From Ramazzottius varieornatus (taxonomy: Eukaryota; Tardigrada; Eutardigrada; Parachela; Ramazzottiidae), in assembly GCA_001949185.1 (NCBI GenBank), contig BDGG01000002.1, positions 5,818,448-5,882,447 of the forward strand: DNA of 64,000 nt, given 5' to 3'. Each line of letters opens with the position of its first letter. Position 1 is the stretch's first letter. Below, piece after piece: positions 33,923 through 46,227 of the stretch. Made by a program: the position numbers and the translations under genes. The notes beneath the pieces were generated by a model. It saw only the letters and a program-made list of their open reading frames with translations, made no database searches and was not told the DNA's origin.

Positions 33923-34092
33923 GTTCCAGTCTTTTAGTTTATAGTTTGTCCAGAATCCAGAATCCAGAATCCAGATCCTTTTCTTTCTTGAAGGTGCAGC
34001 TATCACGAGTTGAACTGTGGAGTCCAGAATCTCTCATCCGGAGAGCACCGGAGTGTAACGTTTTGCCTTGGGACCTCGTGGGAATTCTCGGG

Positions 34093-35751
34093 ATGTCGGG
34101 CGCGGAAGATATACTGGGCAGGAACGAGGCTTTGTTCGAGAGTGCTCCATGGCATTGCCACTCGGCTGCATTTGCTGGTAGCGCATTGATAGACGAAGAC
34201 GACAACGACTTTCCAGAATCGTTCAGTGCCCAGGGGAAAACCGGCAAGAAAGAACTGAGGAGACTGTGGACCAAGATTCAGACGTTGCATGAAGAGTTAC
34301 GATCTGGAGACGACAGCGCACCGGAAGTCTGTTACCGATTCTTAGCATTCGACTTGGTCGACGGATCCCTGTTCTACCAGGAAGCAGCTGACTTCTCGGA
34401 AATTTCACAGCGAGTGCAGGTAACGAATTATCACGTGTACTCGTTTTTCAAGTTGATAGCGTTGCTGTCGATTATAGGAATACAACCCTGGACTAGAGTT
34501 CGAAGAGGAAACCTTACTGCGCCATCTAGAGGATGTGGTGGGAGGCAAACACTCTGACGCTGAATGGCGATACAGCACGAAGGTAGTTCGAGAGAAGAAC
34601 CAGCTGTTACCATCTGCTGTACTCGGGTACGTTTCCTTTCGGGTGAAACTGGAGAGGATAAATTTCGACTTCAAATTCGATTGTCGCCGCGTGGGCGGGA
34701 ATCGGAATGCTCTTGGCAAAGATGTAGGTACATGCTTCGTTCTATAAGTCTTTGTGTTTACCTTTGCAGTTCCATAGCATTGATCGGTACTTTTCTTTGC
34801 AGTTCGGTTTCGTTCACCTGTCACTACCGTTGTACATGGTGGCTCAGTTTGCGATGGCGCAGCGAGAAGAGCTCCTCAAGATTATCGCGAAAAAGGACAA
34901 GGAGATCGAAGACTACAGGCTGCAAAACGCAAAGACCACCAGGCGTGAGTCATGCAGTATCTTTGGAAAAGCAAACTATTTATCTCGCTGAACGATGAGA
35001 AAGCCTTTATGCGGAATTTAGTGTAGCGAATAACATTGAATTTTGGCTTCTCCTTCCGGATCTTCATCGCTGTTATTGTTGCAGCTCATTTGGCGACTCC
35101 AATATTCGATGCCGAAGAATTTGAGAGAACCCAACTAGCGGAATTTAAGGTGAAGTGTTACTTGTGTCTTTCATTACTTCTATGTGGTTGTGCATAATAC
35201 GGTTTTCATTATTCGGTTAGACTACAGGAATGAACGAATGTGGTCGCTTACCGGCTGTAATGGACATCTACCAGAAACTGATGCAGCAGTACTTGGCAGC
35301 AAGTCTGGAAGAGCGCCGTAAGTTGATTTAGCCAAACAATTGCAGAGCTCTTCATGACAGAGATGCAGGTTACGCGAAAACTAATTCCTTATAGGTTTGC
35401 GGAAGCGCGGGCGGGCTTCGCGCATAGCTCAGGAAGCTTCCCAAGACAGCCAGTCAGGTAAACGGGACACGCAAAAGGCTTCTGGCGATAACGAAGATGG
35501 TCATAAGTCACCTAACGAGGAAGAAGACGACGAAAGACCGAAGCCTGAACCTAAGCGGGTAAAATTACTGTGTTCTTCATGTTTGCCACAGAACTGCTGT
35601 TTGGCAGAAGACTTCCTGGACATTGCTCCTTTTGCAGGCAGCGAAAACAGACAGAAGCAAGAAGAGCCTGGCCAAAGAAGAAAAACCTGCTGAGGCCGAC
35701 ATACATACCAAGAACACGCAGCATCCCAAAAAGAAACGGGGCCTGTTCTGA
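34093..35751 (+). CDS. NHEJ1: XLF, non-homologous end-joining factor 1
   Basis: DNA double-strand-break repair factor that pairs with XRCC4 and binds Ku. Seven exons: 34093-34419, 34478-34723, 34770-34944, 35085-35149, 35221-35317, 35395-35558, 35638-35751, giving 395 residues. The N-terminal head domain is divergent (RRLWTKIQTLHEELRSGDD; VSFRVKLERINFDFKFDC). The helical stalk follows XLF closely: HLSLPLYMVAQFAMAQREEL, IIAKKDKEIEDYRLQ, then FDAEEFERTQLAEFK. A long charged, disordered tail ends in the Ku-binding motif KKKRGLF exactly at the stop, as in human XLF, which ends in a K-K-P-R-G-L-F-S type motif. It is about 100 residues longer than human XLF (299), mostly in the tail and N-terminus. 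Two acceptors (34770 or 34803) are both in frame for exon 3. The start ATG at 34093 is the one nearest the conserved region; the frame stays open upstream. Confidence 0.9.
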
Positions 35752-36147
35752 AGTGTGTCGATCCAGACGGTACCACGGTTCTGCAGTATCAATACTACCA
35801 CTTTTACTTCTGTAAAAACTCGATGGTTTCACCCCGCACAGTCTTTCTTTTGAGCATTATTTTGGGTCTTTTATGTGTGTTGAAGTTTAACAGGTCGCCG
35901 TTCCGATCGTTGCTAAGCCGTCCACTTAGCAAACACTGAACTATACAACAATGATTAAACAAAATATAAAAAAGAGGTTTCATCCGCTCCGACTAAATTC
36001 AAGCCAGCATTCCATCATACACAAGGTTCGCTGGGTAAAAGTAGAGAGGATAAAAAGAGGGGGGAAACCGCAAAAGGACACACCCAGTCAGTCCGTCACA
36101 AAAAAAGAGAATGTTGAAAAGCTAACATGTGAAAAGGTTCGTTACCA

Positions 36148-38350
36148 TCATTTCCGCCAAGCATTGGGCACTGCTGGATTGTGGGGCTTGGGTGCACGCG
36201 AGATCATATCTAGCAGATATTGCCGTTCGGCAGAGTGGCGTTGCATGTTACTGCTGTTCTGGAGGTACTGTGCGTGCTTGGAGGATGACGAAGAAGGCGC
36301 ATAAGGCTGAGGAGTGGCAACTGGCGCAAAGGGGGAAGTTAACGGAGGCTTCGACACCGAGTTTCTCGGTGCTGGTGGTAGGGCTGATCTACTATTACTA
36401 CTACTGTTCTGATACATTGAAGGTTCTCGGTGGTTGTATGCTGGACCGTTCTGTTTTCCGACATTCGGGCTGGCCCGCATACCACGATCTATTTGTCTGT
36501 CTACCGGGACTTCACGTCTACTGTTTGGATGGTGATTGGAGTTGTTCTGGTTGTGATTTACTTTAGGCAGACGCTGAGCCTTCGGTGGAGGTGCGACTGG
36601 AAGTGCGTATGGTATCTGCGGAGCTATGTTCTCGACTAAGTTCGCTGCTTTGGCTTTACTCAACGCCGCAGCGTGAAGACGGTCCATTTCTCGCTCCTAC
36701 AACAAGTAATCCGTTATAGACGGGCAGTACAGAGACTATGAAGAAATTACTGGAATCGATTATACCTTTTCCAGTACGTCGGCAAACCCAAGCTTGAGGT
36801 TCTCAATGTGGGTGAGTCGAGCAGCTTGACTTCGACATGTCATGAAGCAGGGTTCGCACACGACAGCTCCCGTATCGACATCCTTCTTCCATGTCTGGCA
36901 CACATCTTCCCCACACTTGACGCAGACGTAAGGCTCGGCGGAACGTCCACGATCGACTATGTTCTGGGACTTTATAGCGTAACTGAAAGAAACCACCGGA
37001 AGTCAGATTATCCGTCCGCAACCTACAGCAGCTACTGCCACTTCCGTCGGTGCAAATTCCATTGCACTGTAAGCTAAGGTACTGAAACCGCAATCTACCT
37101 TGCAGCTAGCTCCATTCCAAGAAGGGCTACGAAGTCCGGGCAGACCGTTCCCGGGATGAAATTCAAGTCTGGCAACGGTGCTTTCGGAGGTGCTATCTGT
37201 AAGATGGATTTCTCCATCTGGCGCTTCAGCGCCATCTTCTCTGCGGACAACTGCTGCTCTAGGATATCCAGGGGATGCGGCTGTGATCGCTGAGAGGCCG
37301 ACTGGTTTCTGGAAGAAGCGTTCTGACCCGAGTGACTACTGGCAGTAGGCTGGCCTTTCGCCAACGACTGCTTGTGGGCAAGACTTTTTGATAGCTCGAG
37401 AACGGCCGGAGCAAGAACGTTGCTTGAGGACCTCTGATTGTGCGGAAGGGCTCCGTGCTTCATGAGAGACTGCATCTGGACAAAACAAAGTTAGAAATGA
37501 CATAAAATGGAACGGGCAGCTACGTTTGAGCAAATCAAGCCACAATACACAATCATCCGTAGCTCAAATTCGAATTGCGCCAAACTGAATAAAATCGAAT
37601 AAAAATTATTACCTTGGGATCTCTGAAGTTATTCTTGTCGTTCCTGCTGTTTGCAGCTTCTAGCTGCCCTTTGCCATGCCTCTGGCCGTTGAGGAGCGAT
37701 CCAGACGTGGAAGCAGGGAATTTCTGACTGGACTGAGCTTTTCGCTCGGGAATAGCATCTTCCTTCTTTTCTGGCTTCAGAGGTAGGTTTTGCAGGTGAT
37801 ACATCTTCTTCATTAAGATCAGCTTGGTTTCTTCCATCAGTAGTTCGCTCCGGAGACGGTTGATTTCATCGGGAGAGACGAACGACGTCGAAGGCTCAGT
37901 TTGATCCATTGCGACAGGGTTGTTATCTACAAAATGTACATTTTTATTCACAATAAACTCATTTCGAACACTCTGAAAAAAATTCCCCAGCACTACAAAT
38001 AGGATATTACGAGACCCAGATACATAAACAACTGCTGGGTGGTGTGGAATATTTTGATAAGTTTTATCCGTCGATCAGTTATTTTTTAACTCACCTGTAA
38101 TGTCATCCGTAGCCGAATCCTTCGAAAGCTGCAATCTTTCTTCCGAAGGTGCGTCTGGAACAACTTCCGGAGTGACTACCATAGGTGGAAGTGGCTCGGG
38201 GATGTCAGCAGCGGGAGGAGTTTCTGCCTCGACGGCCATTTCTGAAGGAGACTCTGTTTCGCCATGACGCGCAATGTTTACGTCGTCGACATCTTCCTCC
38301 ATCCTCAAAGATTCGGAATCCGGCCGGCTGTTCTCCAAAATCAGAGACAT
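36148..38350 (-). CDS. GATAD2: GATAD2/p66 subunit of the NuRD chromatin complex
   Basis: Transcriptional repressor that bridges MBD and CHD subunits in NuRD. Five exons: 38350-38095, 37926-37613, 37475-37099, 36982-36766, 36696-36148, giving 570 residues. The p66 CR1 coiled coil that binds MBD2/3 is read as LRSELLMEETKLILMKKMYH. The single C-terminal GATA-type finger is CVKCGEDVCQTWKKDVDTGA followed by VVCEPC (CxxC...CxxC), then a p66-type helix (LTHIENLKLGFADVLEKERE). The rest is Ser/Pro/Gln/Asn-rich and probably disordered. The start ATG is followed by an acidic stretch (MEEDVDDVNIARH). It runs tail to tail with XLF; their stops are about 400 bases apart. Confidence 0.93.
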
Positions 38351-39523
38351 GATGGGTGAAGAGGCGATAAAAAAGCTCAGGAAAGTGTCTGGAGGTGATC
38401 AGAAGTGGTAAGGTCACCGCCGACATGAATCTGAAAGCTGGTTCCCAAAAAACCTTGACTGAGTAAACTAAAATCTAACTTTACTGGTTCACGTGTTCTC
38501 CGCTAACAATAAATTTAATAAAATTCCCATTGAATCCTGCATGAAAGATGTGTGGCGCTCCGTCTGCGCACGCCATCAGAAATCACTGGCTGCAACTCGG
38601 ACCAGTGATGATTTAGGCCACATTTCACCAAACACTGCCTACTTCTCTGCACCGCAAAAGCTCCACAGGATCCTCAGGATCAATGTTATTTGAACCTCAC
38701 CATTTACCGTTAGCTTAAAAAGTTTCCGCGAGGAAGGGTTGGCGGGATAAACAGTACTGAAGCACAATAATACGGAGAAAAATGCAGTTAAACTCTATCT
38801 TCTGTTGCAGTACGTAGGAGAGTGGCCCATCCCTACTGTCCGTGTGAATGTTGCTAGTAGGAGCAAATCTTTTTTGAGAATGAGCTCATTTGATACAGAA
38901 GAAGCCGCTGTTTTGTACCCAGTGTACCAAAAACTTAACCGTCGAAAATGGGTGTTAGAAAGAGCCAGATGGACATGGCCAACAAAATTTGCACGTACAG
39001 CGAATCAAAACGTTATTGGTCACAGGATAATTAAGCTCCCGTTTGATTGTCACGCCCATTATCGACGGTTAATTTTTTGGTACACTGTAAACAGCAAGTG
39101 TTTTGTATCGGAAAAACAATAAGGAGTTTTTGCTGCTTTTCTCAGATAATGCAGCGGTTATAACTTCGGACAATCAATTTACTTACGTAGTTATGGAATT
39201 TTCGATATCGTCGTCGTTCAGTTTCCGGAGCAGTCTCATTTTTGCTACCGTCTCGAATGGTAGTCGACGTGATTTTCATTGATGAAACCGTCCAGTTAGG
39301 TTACTGCCAAGTTCCGCCCCGTCTCTGGCAGGGCGGGACGGTCTTGAAGATTTAGCGAGACGGTCTTGAAGTGTGCGAGGCTGCCCTACAGTGCGCCGCT
39401 TCGTCAACTGTTCACAACTTTGTGTCAACTTCCGGAAGAATCTTCGTCGCCCAGAATCTTCCCTAGTTCGTCTACCTCGACTACTTCATCCCCAGCATCC
39501 AAGGAGCATCCTTCTGTGCCACC
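38351..39523. other. Interval between GATAD2 and malate dehydrogenase
   Basis: About 1.2 kb between divergent genes, expected to hold both promoters. A plus-strand frame of 105 codons (38805-39122) has no recognisable similarity. Sequence just before MDH2 is a plausible 5' UTR. Confidence 0.4.
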
Positions 39524-40619
39524 ATGTTCACCGCGGCAAGATTGTTGCGTCACCAGCAGCTGCAAGTCCTGTCCAAAGCCGGACTAGCCTCCAAATCGGG
39601 CAATGCCAATACCAAGGCGGTGGTTCTCGGCGCAAGTGGAGGCATTGGGCAGCCTCTGTCCCTGCTGATGAAAGAGTCACCCTTGATCGGCCACCTTTCC
39701 CTCTATGACATTGCCCACACACCGGGAGTCGCAGCGGATCTTAGCCACATGAACACCCGCGCTAAAGTAACTGGACATCTGGGCAAGGATCAGTTGCACG
39801 AAGCTCTGGAGGGCGCTCACGTTGTGATCATTCCTGCTGGCGTTCCCCGGAAGCCAGGTTGGCATCTCTTCCTCACATCCGCAGCATTTTAACTGATCTA
39901 TTTGTCTCCCAGGTATGACCCGTGACGATCTGTTCAACACGAACGCCTCCATCGTCCGCGATCTGATCGACGCTTGCGCGACAGCTTGTCCAGAGGCTTT
40001 GATTGGCATCATCGCTAATCCCGTCAACTCCACGGTTCCCATAGCCGCCGAAGTCCTGAAAGCTCATGGAGTTTACGATCCCAAGCGTCTGTTCGGTGTG
40101 ACCACGTTGGATGTGGTCCGAGCTAATGCTTTCATAGCCGAGAAGAAGGGAATCGATCCTCAGCAGATGAACGTTCCGGTTATCGGTGGACACGCCGGTG
40201 TGACCATCATGCCTCTCATCTCGCAAGCTACCCCATCAGTCAAGTTCGATCCTGAGACCCTGGACAAGCTGACGAAGCGTATTCAGGATGCCGGAACGGA
40301 AGTGGTGAACGCCAAGGCTGGTGCGGGATCAGCCACGTTGAGTATGGCTTATGCTGGAGCGCGCTTTGCCTTCAGTCTTTTACGTGGTTTGAATGGTGAG
40401 AAGAACGTGATTGAATGCTCGTTTGTTGAGTCGGATGTGACGGAAGCTTCGTACTTTTCAACACCGCTTTTGCTGGGCAAGAACGGTATTGAGAAGAATT
40501 TGGGCTTGGGCGAGCTGAACGAATACGAGCAGAAACTTTTAGAAAAGGGATTGCCCGAACTGATTTCCAGCATCAAGAAGGGAGAAGACTTCGTCAGGCA
40601 AACTTACAAGAAGCAGTAG
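39524..40619 (+). CDS. MDH2: Mitochondrial malate dehydrogenase
   Basis: NAD-dependent oxidation of malate to oxaloacetate in the TCA cycle (mitochondrial matrix). Two exons, 39524-39857 and 39913-40619, giving 346 residues. The start ACCATGTTC opens a basic, Ser/Leu-rich presequence ([20 protein letters not shown]). The Rossmann motif follows ([19 protein letters not shown]). The substrate Arg loop is [20 protein letters not shown]; then [27 protein letters not shown], and the catalytic His in [14 protein letters not shown]. Length fits the family (human 338). Codon use leans to C- and G-ending codons more than its neighbours, as in a highly expressed gene. Confidence 0.98.
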
Positions 40620-41069
40620 ATTACTTAAATAATCTGAATTCGATCTTGCACCATTTCTCATTTTATTGTCCTGTCCCTATTCTTAGTACTTGTGGATCGT
40701 TTAGCAAGTTATACGCGTTTCCTGCTCTCGTTTCTATTACTAGCAGTGCGTGCTAACTGAGCCTTGTCTCTTCTCCCTTTTCTGTGCAACTCATTCATCG
40801 ACTGCAAGGGTGGAAATTTAACCATCGTTGAACAAAATTCGGTACAAAAATTTAATCATTAAAACAGTCAGAATGAACGTTATGACGTAAAAGATTTGCT
40901 GTGAGCATCATCAGGATACATAAAACAAGAGACGAAATGATCTGTAAATACTAAGTGTGGAATCAGCCTCACGAACTAGGCGACCACCGCACTGTTAGAG
41001 AGATAAAATCAGAAAACCACTTCATATTCTCTTGAAATGCTCAAATCCGATGTTTTTTTCTGCATGGTC

Positions 41070-42688
41070 CTAGCCGTCAACTTGTCGTGTGGGTGGCTCG
41101 CAGAAGAAGGAACTACCCAACGGCATACTGCTTTGCGTGGCGGGTGGCGTATCTCCATTGGGGAAGAGCGCGCTGGTCGCCATGGATGTTATCCCGATAT
41201 TCCTGCACAGAGTCAGCATCCACTGCGACAGTGCGCGGTCCTCTCGCAGCTGGTTGAGGAAGGTGTTGTCTTGAAACTTTTGAGGAAAGACCGATCGTAA
41301 TGCATCCCGCGCCCTGAAAGAAGACCTGTGAGTGGCAACGTACCACCCGGAAGTGCCATGCCAAACTTTCCAAATGGCACACTGTTCACCCATCCTCTAG
41401 TGAGGTATACCTGATATGCTCGGAGAAGCGAACGTAGCATCTTAGCACATGCTTGAAAAGGCGGTTGGAGTTCTTGCCATCGACCGGGAGGTTCTCGATC
41501 ATCTTGCCCTAAGAGCAGCACGACATTAAGCTGGTCAGAACTACAGTAAACTGCCCGAGACGGAAATCCAAGACCCCGAACCACGGACTTACCAGGACAT
41601 TAGCCACATGAGTGAAACGATCGTATGTCGCGCACATGTAAGTTAGTCCTTTCTCATCGGACAAAATCTTCTGGATGATGAAGACAGCGACCTGTGAAAT
41701 TATAGACAGATACCATATATCTAAGGACTTGCGAACTTTTGAACTTCTGAAGTTCTGAGGAACAAAGAACTCACAGTTTTTGACAGCTCCGTTCCCACTT
41801 CCATGATCTTCAAACATAAAGGAATGATCTCCGAGTTCTCTGATTGCAGCAGGTAAGGTACAACTGCACGAAGGAACACAGTTATATTATCTCGGAATCG
41901 TGAACCCAACCGGAAGTGATCTGAAACTCACCATCAGGATCATCCGTCTTCACCAACGCACCGATCACTCCTAACGACGTGAGGCGCAGATACTCAAATG
42001 GTCTTGTGTTGTACGAACTTGAAAGAAAAGGGTAGAGGAACATCGGAACTCGCGCTGCAAGAATGGTCAAATACGTCAATTCATTATGGATATTATAGCA
42101 AGGACCATATCCGGTCCAACCTTCTAGGAAAGCCTTTCTCGTTTCATTATGTGAAGCCAGGCACTGGATCAACGCCAACGCGTTGCACACTCTATTGCTT
42201 TGATGAGCTGTCAAAGTCTGAGGTTCCATCAGGATGAAGGTTTCCGTTATCTCTTGAAGCAGAGCAGCGACTCCGCCGAAAGAATGCCATATCCACACTG
42301 CCAAATCCGTGTACTGATCTCGACGCTTGCTAATCCAACAGTAACAGCATTACTATGCGCTCCATACATCTTCAACAGACTGCAGTGATCATACCTTAGT
42401 TCCAGAAGCGCACGCTCGCGAGTTTTGGGATCACAGAGCTCGACGATCCATTGCTGTATCTGGTCCACCGAAGCTGGCTGCAATGAACAGCTTGTTAAGA
42501 ATGTCTTAGTCCAAGGCCAGGCTCGGTAACCGTAACCGCGGAGACTACTACTCGCTTCTCGTACGACCGGTTTCCCGTGAGACAAGAACTGATCAACATA
42601 GCTCCTTCCTTTGAGCAAGAAACGGTTTATTGTCATCTCATCGAGAAGGACTCACCTGTGGCGGAAGATGGCTGTCGCTGCTATGCAT
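41070..42688 (-). CDS. CNOT9: CNOT9 (RQCD1/CAF40), CCR4-NOT subunit
   Basis: Armadillo-repeat subunit of the CCR4-NOT deadenylase, docking site for GW182/TNRC6 and other mRNA-decay partners. Eight exons: 42688-42656, 42477-42395, 42329-42121, 42054-41932, 41890-41775, 41691-41593, 41508-41411, 41313-41070, giving 334 residues. Landmarks: [100 protein letters not shown], and [12 protein letters not shown]. The start MHSSDSH matches the MHS start of the human protein. The C-terminal tail after the armadillo core ([20 protein letters not shown]) is about 35 residues longer than in human. A long-TIR transposon begins about 85 bases upstream of the start codon. Confidence 0.96.
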
Positions 42689-42772
42689 GTTCGCATTTGA
42701 AGGAGGTATTGATATCTCCAGGGCGCCTACAGATATAATCCTAATGGCATACTGAATTTCGCTTGTAGACTA

Positions 42773-44366
42773 ACAAGGGATTAACGCCAATCGGTTCCCT
42801 CTGACGAGATTCAGGATGCACAGTCTGATAGAGGACAGTTTCCTCCACAGATCGAGCTAAACAAAAGGTCCTAAAACAAATCCTGAAATTAATTATGGGA
42901 AGAGGAAGTTGAGTACAAGTTTGCCGCTGGTTACGTAAACGGCATGGCCAAATCGTAACGTTTGATTGTTCGGTAGTCGATTTGCCTTTGATTGAGTGCT
43001 ACTTAGTACTGATCGTTTTCAGCCTTTAAGTGGCATCTTTTTTGAAAACTCATTCAATCTTTGCAAAAGTCTTCCGTGAAACACGGACGCCGTCAACCCG
43101 ATGAATGTTCTCAAGCTTCTCGAAGTGGATTATAGACAGACTTTCCAGCTTGACGATGCCCCAAGTGAAGCTGATAAGCTGTTGAAGGAAGTCCTCGAGG
43201 GTAAGACTGATTATGTAGTCAAATCGAAATTATTGCTAAAAGCCATGTCGGAAGTTGGTACTAACCTGTCACTGTCTAGGTTTGATTGACGAGAAAGTTG
43301 CAGGAAATGGCACTTCTATGAGCAATCGAAGAAGATCTCCAGTGTGATCTGCAAATTGATCATGCAACGTTCGAGGATTTTGAGAAGTCTATCATTAGCT
43401 TCAACTTGTTGAGCGCTCTCGACGAAGCGGAGTTTGATGACAACGTGACGACCGAGCCTCCTTCCAGCGGCACTGAACCTTCCTCACATGAACTGTTCGT
43501 TCCAAAGATTCCAGATCCAAGAGCCGAACCCAGTCAGATGATTGACTTGGACTATGAGAAACGTTCGGTTGCGTTTTGGAGGAACGCGACTTCGAAAAAA
43601 CGACGCAGTCTTACAGCAGTCCAAAATCGATTTACAAGAGTAACCAGTGTCCGTCAATTGCAAGATTGGGAGAAGCATGTGAAAGCGGGTGGTTCACGAA
43701 TGGACAAGCTGAAAGCGCTTAGACTGGAAACTGGGAAGCAGTGACCAGAGATATTCAGCCTCTCGATGTTCTGTTTTTCAGAATGTACAAAGAACTCTTC
43801 AGAAAGATTTCTAACTTTGTGATTCTGCACAACCTACCTATCCAAATGCATCACAGGGATGTAATACTCAAATTACGTTCGTTAATCTATCAGCAGTTCC
43901 AGTCTTCCAGATTTGAGAATCTTGTTCCCGCAGCTTAGTATGAATCCGAATGCACAGATGAATGGATTAGATACGTCAACCCTGCCGAGTTTTGCTTCAA
44001 TACGTTGACTAGTCATTGCTTCCACGAAAACTGTAAAAACACTGTCATATTGATTTGCGGTTGGTGCAAGGGTCCTCTTTGCTTCTCCCATTTCTACAAT
44101 GTCTACCACCTCTGTGAACTATATATTCTTTGATTTGTAGTGACACTTGACAGAGTTTTTCTTACAGTGTGGACTGTAGATCAAAAAGCAAGATTGCCGT
44201 TTACGTCTCCAGCGGCAAACTTGTACTCAACTTCCTCTTCCCATGATCAATTTCAGGATTTGTTTTAGGACCTTTTGTTTAGCTCGATCTGTGGAGGAAA
44301 CTGTCCTCTATCAGACTGTGCATCCTGAATCTCGTCAGAGGGAACCGATTGGCGTTAATCCCTTGT
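42773..44366. mobile_element. DNA transposon with about 160-bp terminal inverted repeats (element 1)
   Basis: The left end (42773 onward, ACAAGGGATTAACGCCAATC) is repeated in inverse at the right end (to 44366). Near-complete identity runs through TTTGCCGCTGG near 42930, so each arm is about 160 bases. The interior carries pieces of a DDE-type transposase (see the pseudogene entry). No target duplication is obvious (flanks CTA and AAG). A second element at 46678-47450 has related termini and a homologous first exon. Confidence 0.85.
43095..43990 (+). pseudogene. Internally deleted DDE transposase of long-TIR element 1
   Basis: First exon reads VNPMNVLKLLEVDYRQTFQL then APSEADKLLKEVLEG and ends at a GT donor. 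Downstream are an acidic region (FEDFEKSIISFNLLSALDEA), a basic helix block (KKRRSLTAVQNRFTRVTSVR, GGSRMDKLKALRLETGK), and after a frame change a C-terminal block (DIQPLDVLFFRMYKELFRKI, RDVILKLRSLIYQQFQSSRF). QPLDV is shared with the Tigger-like transposase at 51178 in this window. The part between the GGSRMDKL block and QPLDV, where the catalytic core should lie, is missing. The copy is therefore non-autonomous. Exact superfamily is not certain. Confidence 0.7.
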
Positions 44367-44546
44367 AAGTAAAATGAGAAGAGACTCATATTATAAAAGA
44401 TAATACAGGGATGATGGCATCAGCGATGGACAGCGTTGTTTCGATAAGACGTCTTTTTTCATTTAGAATTGCAATTGCGATTTAACGAAATTCCTCGTGC
44501 GCAGCAATATTCGCTGAAGGCAATCACCCCACTCTGACGCAATCAA

Positions 44547-45386
44547 TCAACCATAGATAGATAGATTTACTGTGCCTCGACAATCTAGTCGACGGCTTCC
44601 TCGATCGTCAGAGGATAACGAAACATAAAAAAATACCGTACTAACAGCTTTGGCAAGCGGAAGCGATCGTTCCCGGTTTGATGCTCGAGCTGGTCCATGT
44701 GTGCGGTTGGGTCTTTGCTGTCCGTCGCGAGGGTCTTCTTCGCCGACTTGGGCTCGCCCTCCGAACCTGGTAGTACCGACGGGAGCTTGATCCGCCTGGC
44801 TCGGCGGGTCGAGGTCTTGGTTGTTGTTCACCGGCCATCCTCCTCCATAGTCCCCGGGGCGGCTTCCCCGTTGTCCGCCAGTATCACGTCCACTTCCCCG
44901 TTGTCCACGACCGCCACGTTCACCGCCCCGTCCAGCGCTATGACCACCACCGCGTCCGTCAGAGCGGCCATGAGCAACGCCACGCCCACCGTAGTCTCGA
45001 ACTCGGTTTCTGCTCGAGTTACGTTGGTGAGGCGGTTGACTGCCGAGGCGACGGTGATCGAAGGGCTTGCGCGGAGGACCGATCGACCCTCAAGTTGATC
45101 TTTACATCCGGTCGACCGGTACTGAAGGAGCTGTTGGTAGCCGCAGATGCATGGTAGGAGCTGGCTCGAGGGACACGAAGGCTGGACGGCTGGATGGCGG
45201 AGCGCCCGGGCTGATGGATGAAACAGCTGGTTGGGTCGCTGCAGTGGCTAGTTGGTTCGCTGTCATCCCCTGTAGGATCACCCACTCATCGGTTGTAAAT
45301 TTCGGTTGAGCGAGAGTTTCCAGCAGAGGTATAACCACTGAGGGACCCAGGGAAAAGCCAAACGGGGAACCTAGCGGGAAACCCAT
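44547..45386 (-). CDS. Tentative RGG-rich, low-complexity protein
   Basis: A minus-strand stretch (about 45075-44646) encodes an arginine-glycine-rich region (GGRGVAHGRSDGRGGGHSAG, RGGERGGRGQRGSGRD, QRGSRPGDYGGGW) followed by a Pro/Gln/Arg-rich tail. Upstream, 45386-45102 reads a Gly/Pro/Phe-rich start (GFPLGSPFGFSLGPS) then FTTDEWVILQGMTANQLATA. RGG boxes of this sort occur in RNA-binding proteins, and the composition is not what a chance frame would give. I could not find a splice joining the two parts in frame, nor an RRM or KH domain. It lies between transposons. It could be the damaged 3' end of an RNA-binding-protein gene. Confidence 0.4.
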
Positions 45387-46227
45387 AGGAAATCCCGTGG
45401 TCAGTTCTTACATTTGGTAAGGAGCATAGGCTCCAATCATTCCTCCAAACATGCTAAAGGGGAAATTCATAATCTGACGCAGGGTCTGTTATTTGAGCCC
45501 CAGCGTCAGAGGTCACCGTTTGAGCTTGTGTCCCACTCTCCGTCTCCGTCAAGGCGAGGTACACCGGCTCATCAGTGCGCAGCAGCAAATGGAACTACAG
45601 GTATTTCCATTTTCCAAGGGATAACGAGACAGTTCTCGCTCCTGTTCATGTCCCGAACGGCCACCCACCAGAATCAGAACAACGACGAACAGGACTAGCT
45701 AGTAGCTGGTGCGCTGACGCGGTGCCTGTTCGCGCTGGCGATTCTGCGCATTTTTCGGTCAGGCGAGGCCTAATCGTGACGTACAGAAACACAGAAAGCA
45801 AAATGGAAGCAAGTGGTCGAAGAGACGAAACCGAGGCTCCTCTCGAAAACTTCAGTTGATTTTCTTCGTCCATTCGACAACAGTTCACAAAGAACTTTCG
45901 ATCGTATTGTTTGAACGTGTTCTTGAGCCAAACCAATGGTTCATTCTCGAGATAGTGACTGCTAAGGTTGTAGTTGAATGCTACAGCTGTACATGCGCCG
46001 GATAATATATGTCATGTCAGCATCTTCTGATATGACACGGTAACCTACCGTAAGGCTGTCATCTGCCCGACTTTGTTCGGACTACGTCAGAACACGTTCT
46101 GACTGTTCTGACGAAAACAAATCGACCGAAACTAAAGCAAAGAAACGGATTGAGAGCGAACGGGATCGCATCGCGATCGAAAACGGACCAGACTGAGAAC
46201 GACCATGAAGGATACCGGACTGCCAAC

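Noticed and set aside
38805-39122. Frame of 105 codons before MDH2
   Set aside because: No recognisable domain, and it occupies expected promoter sequence between divergent genes.
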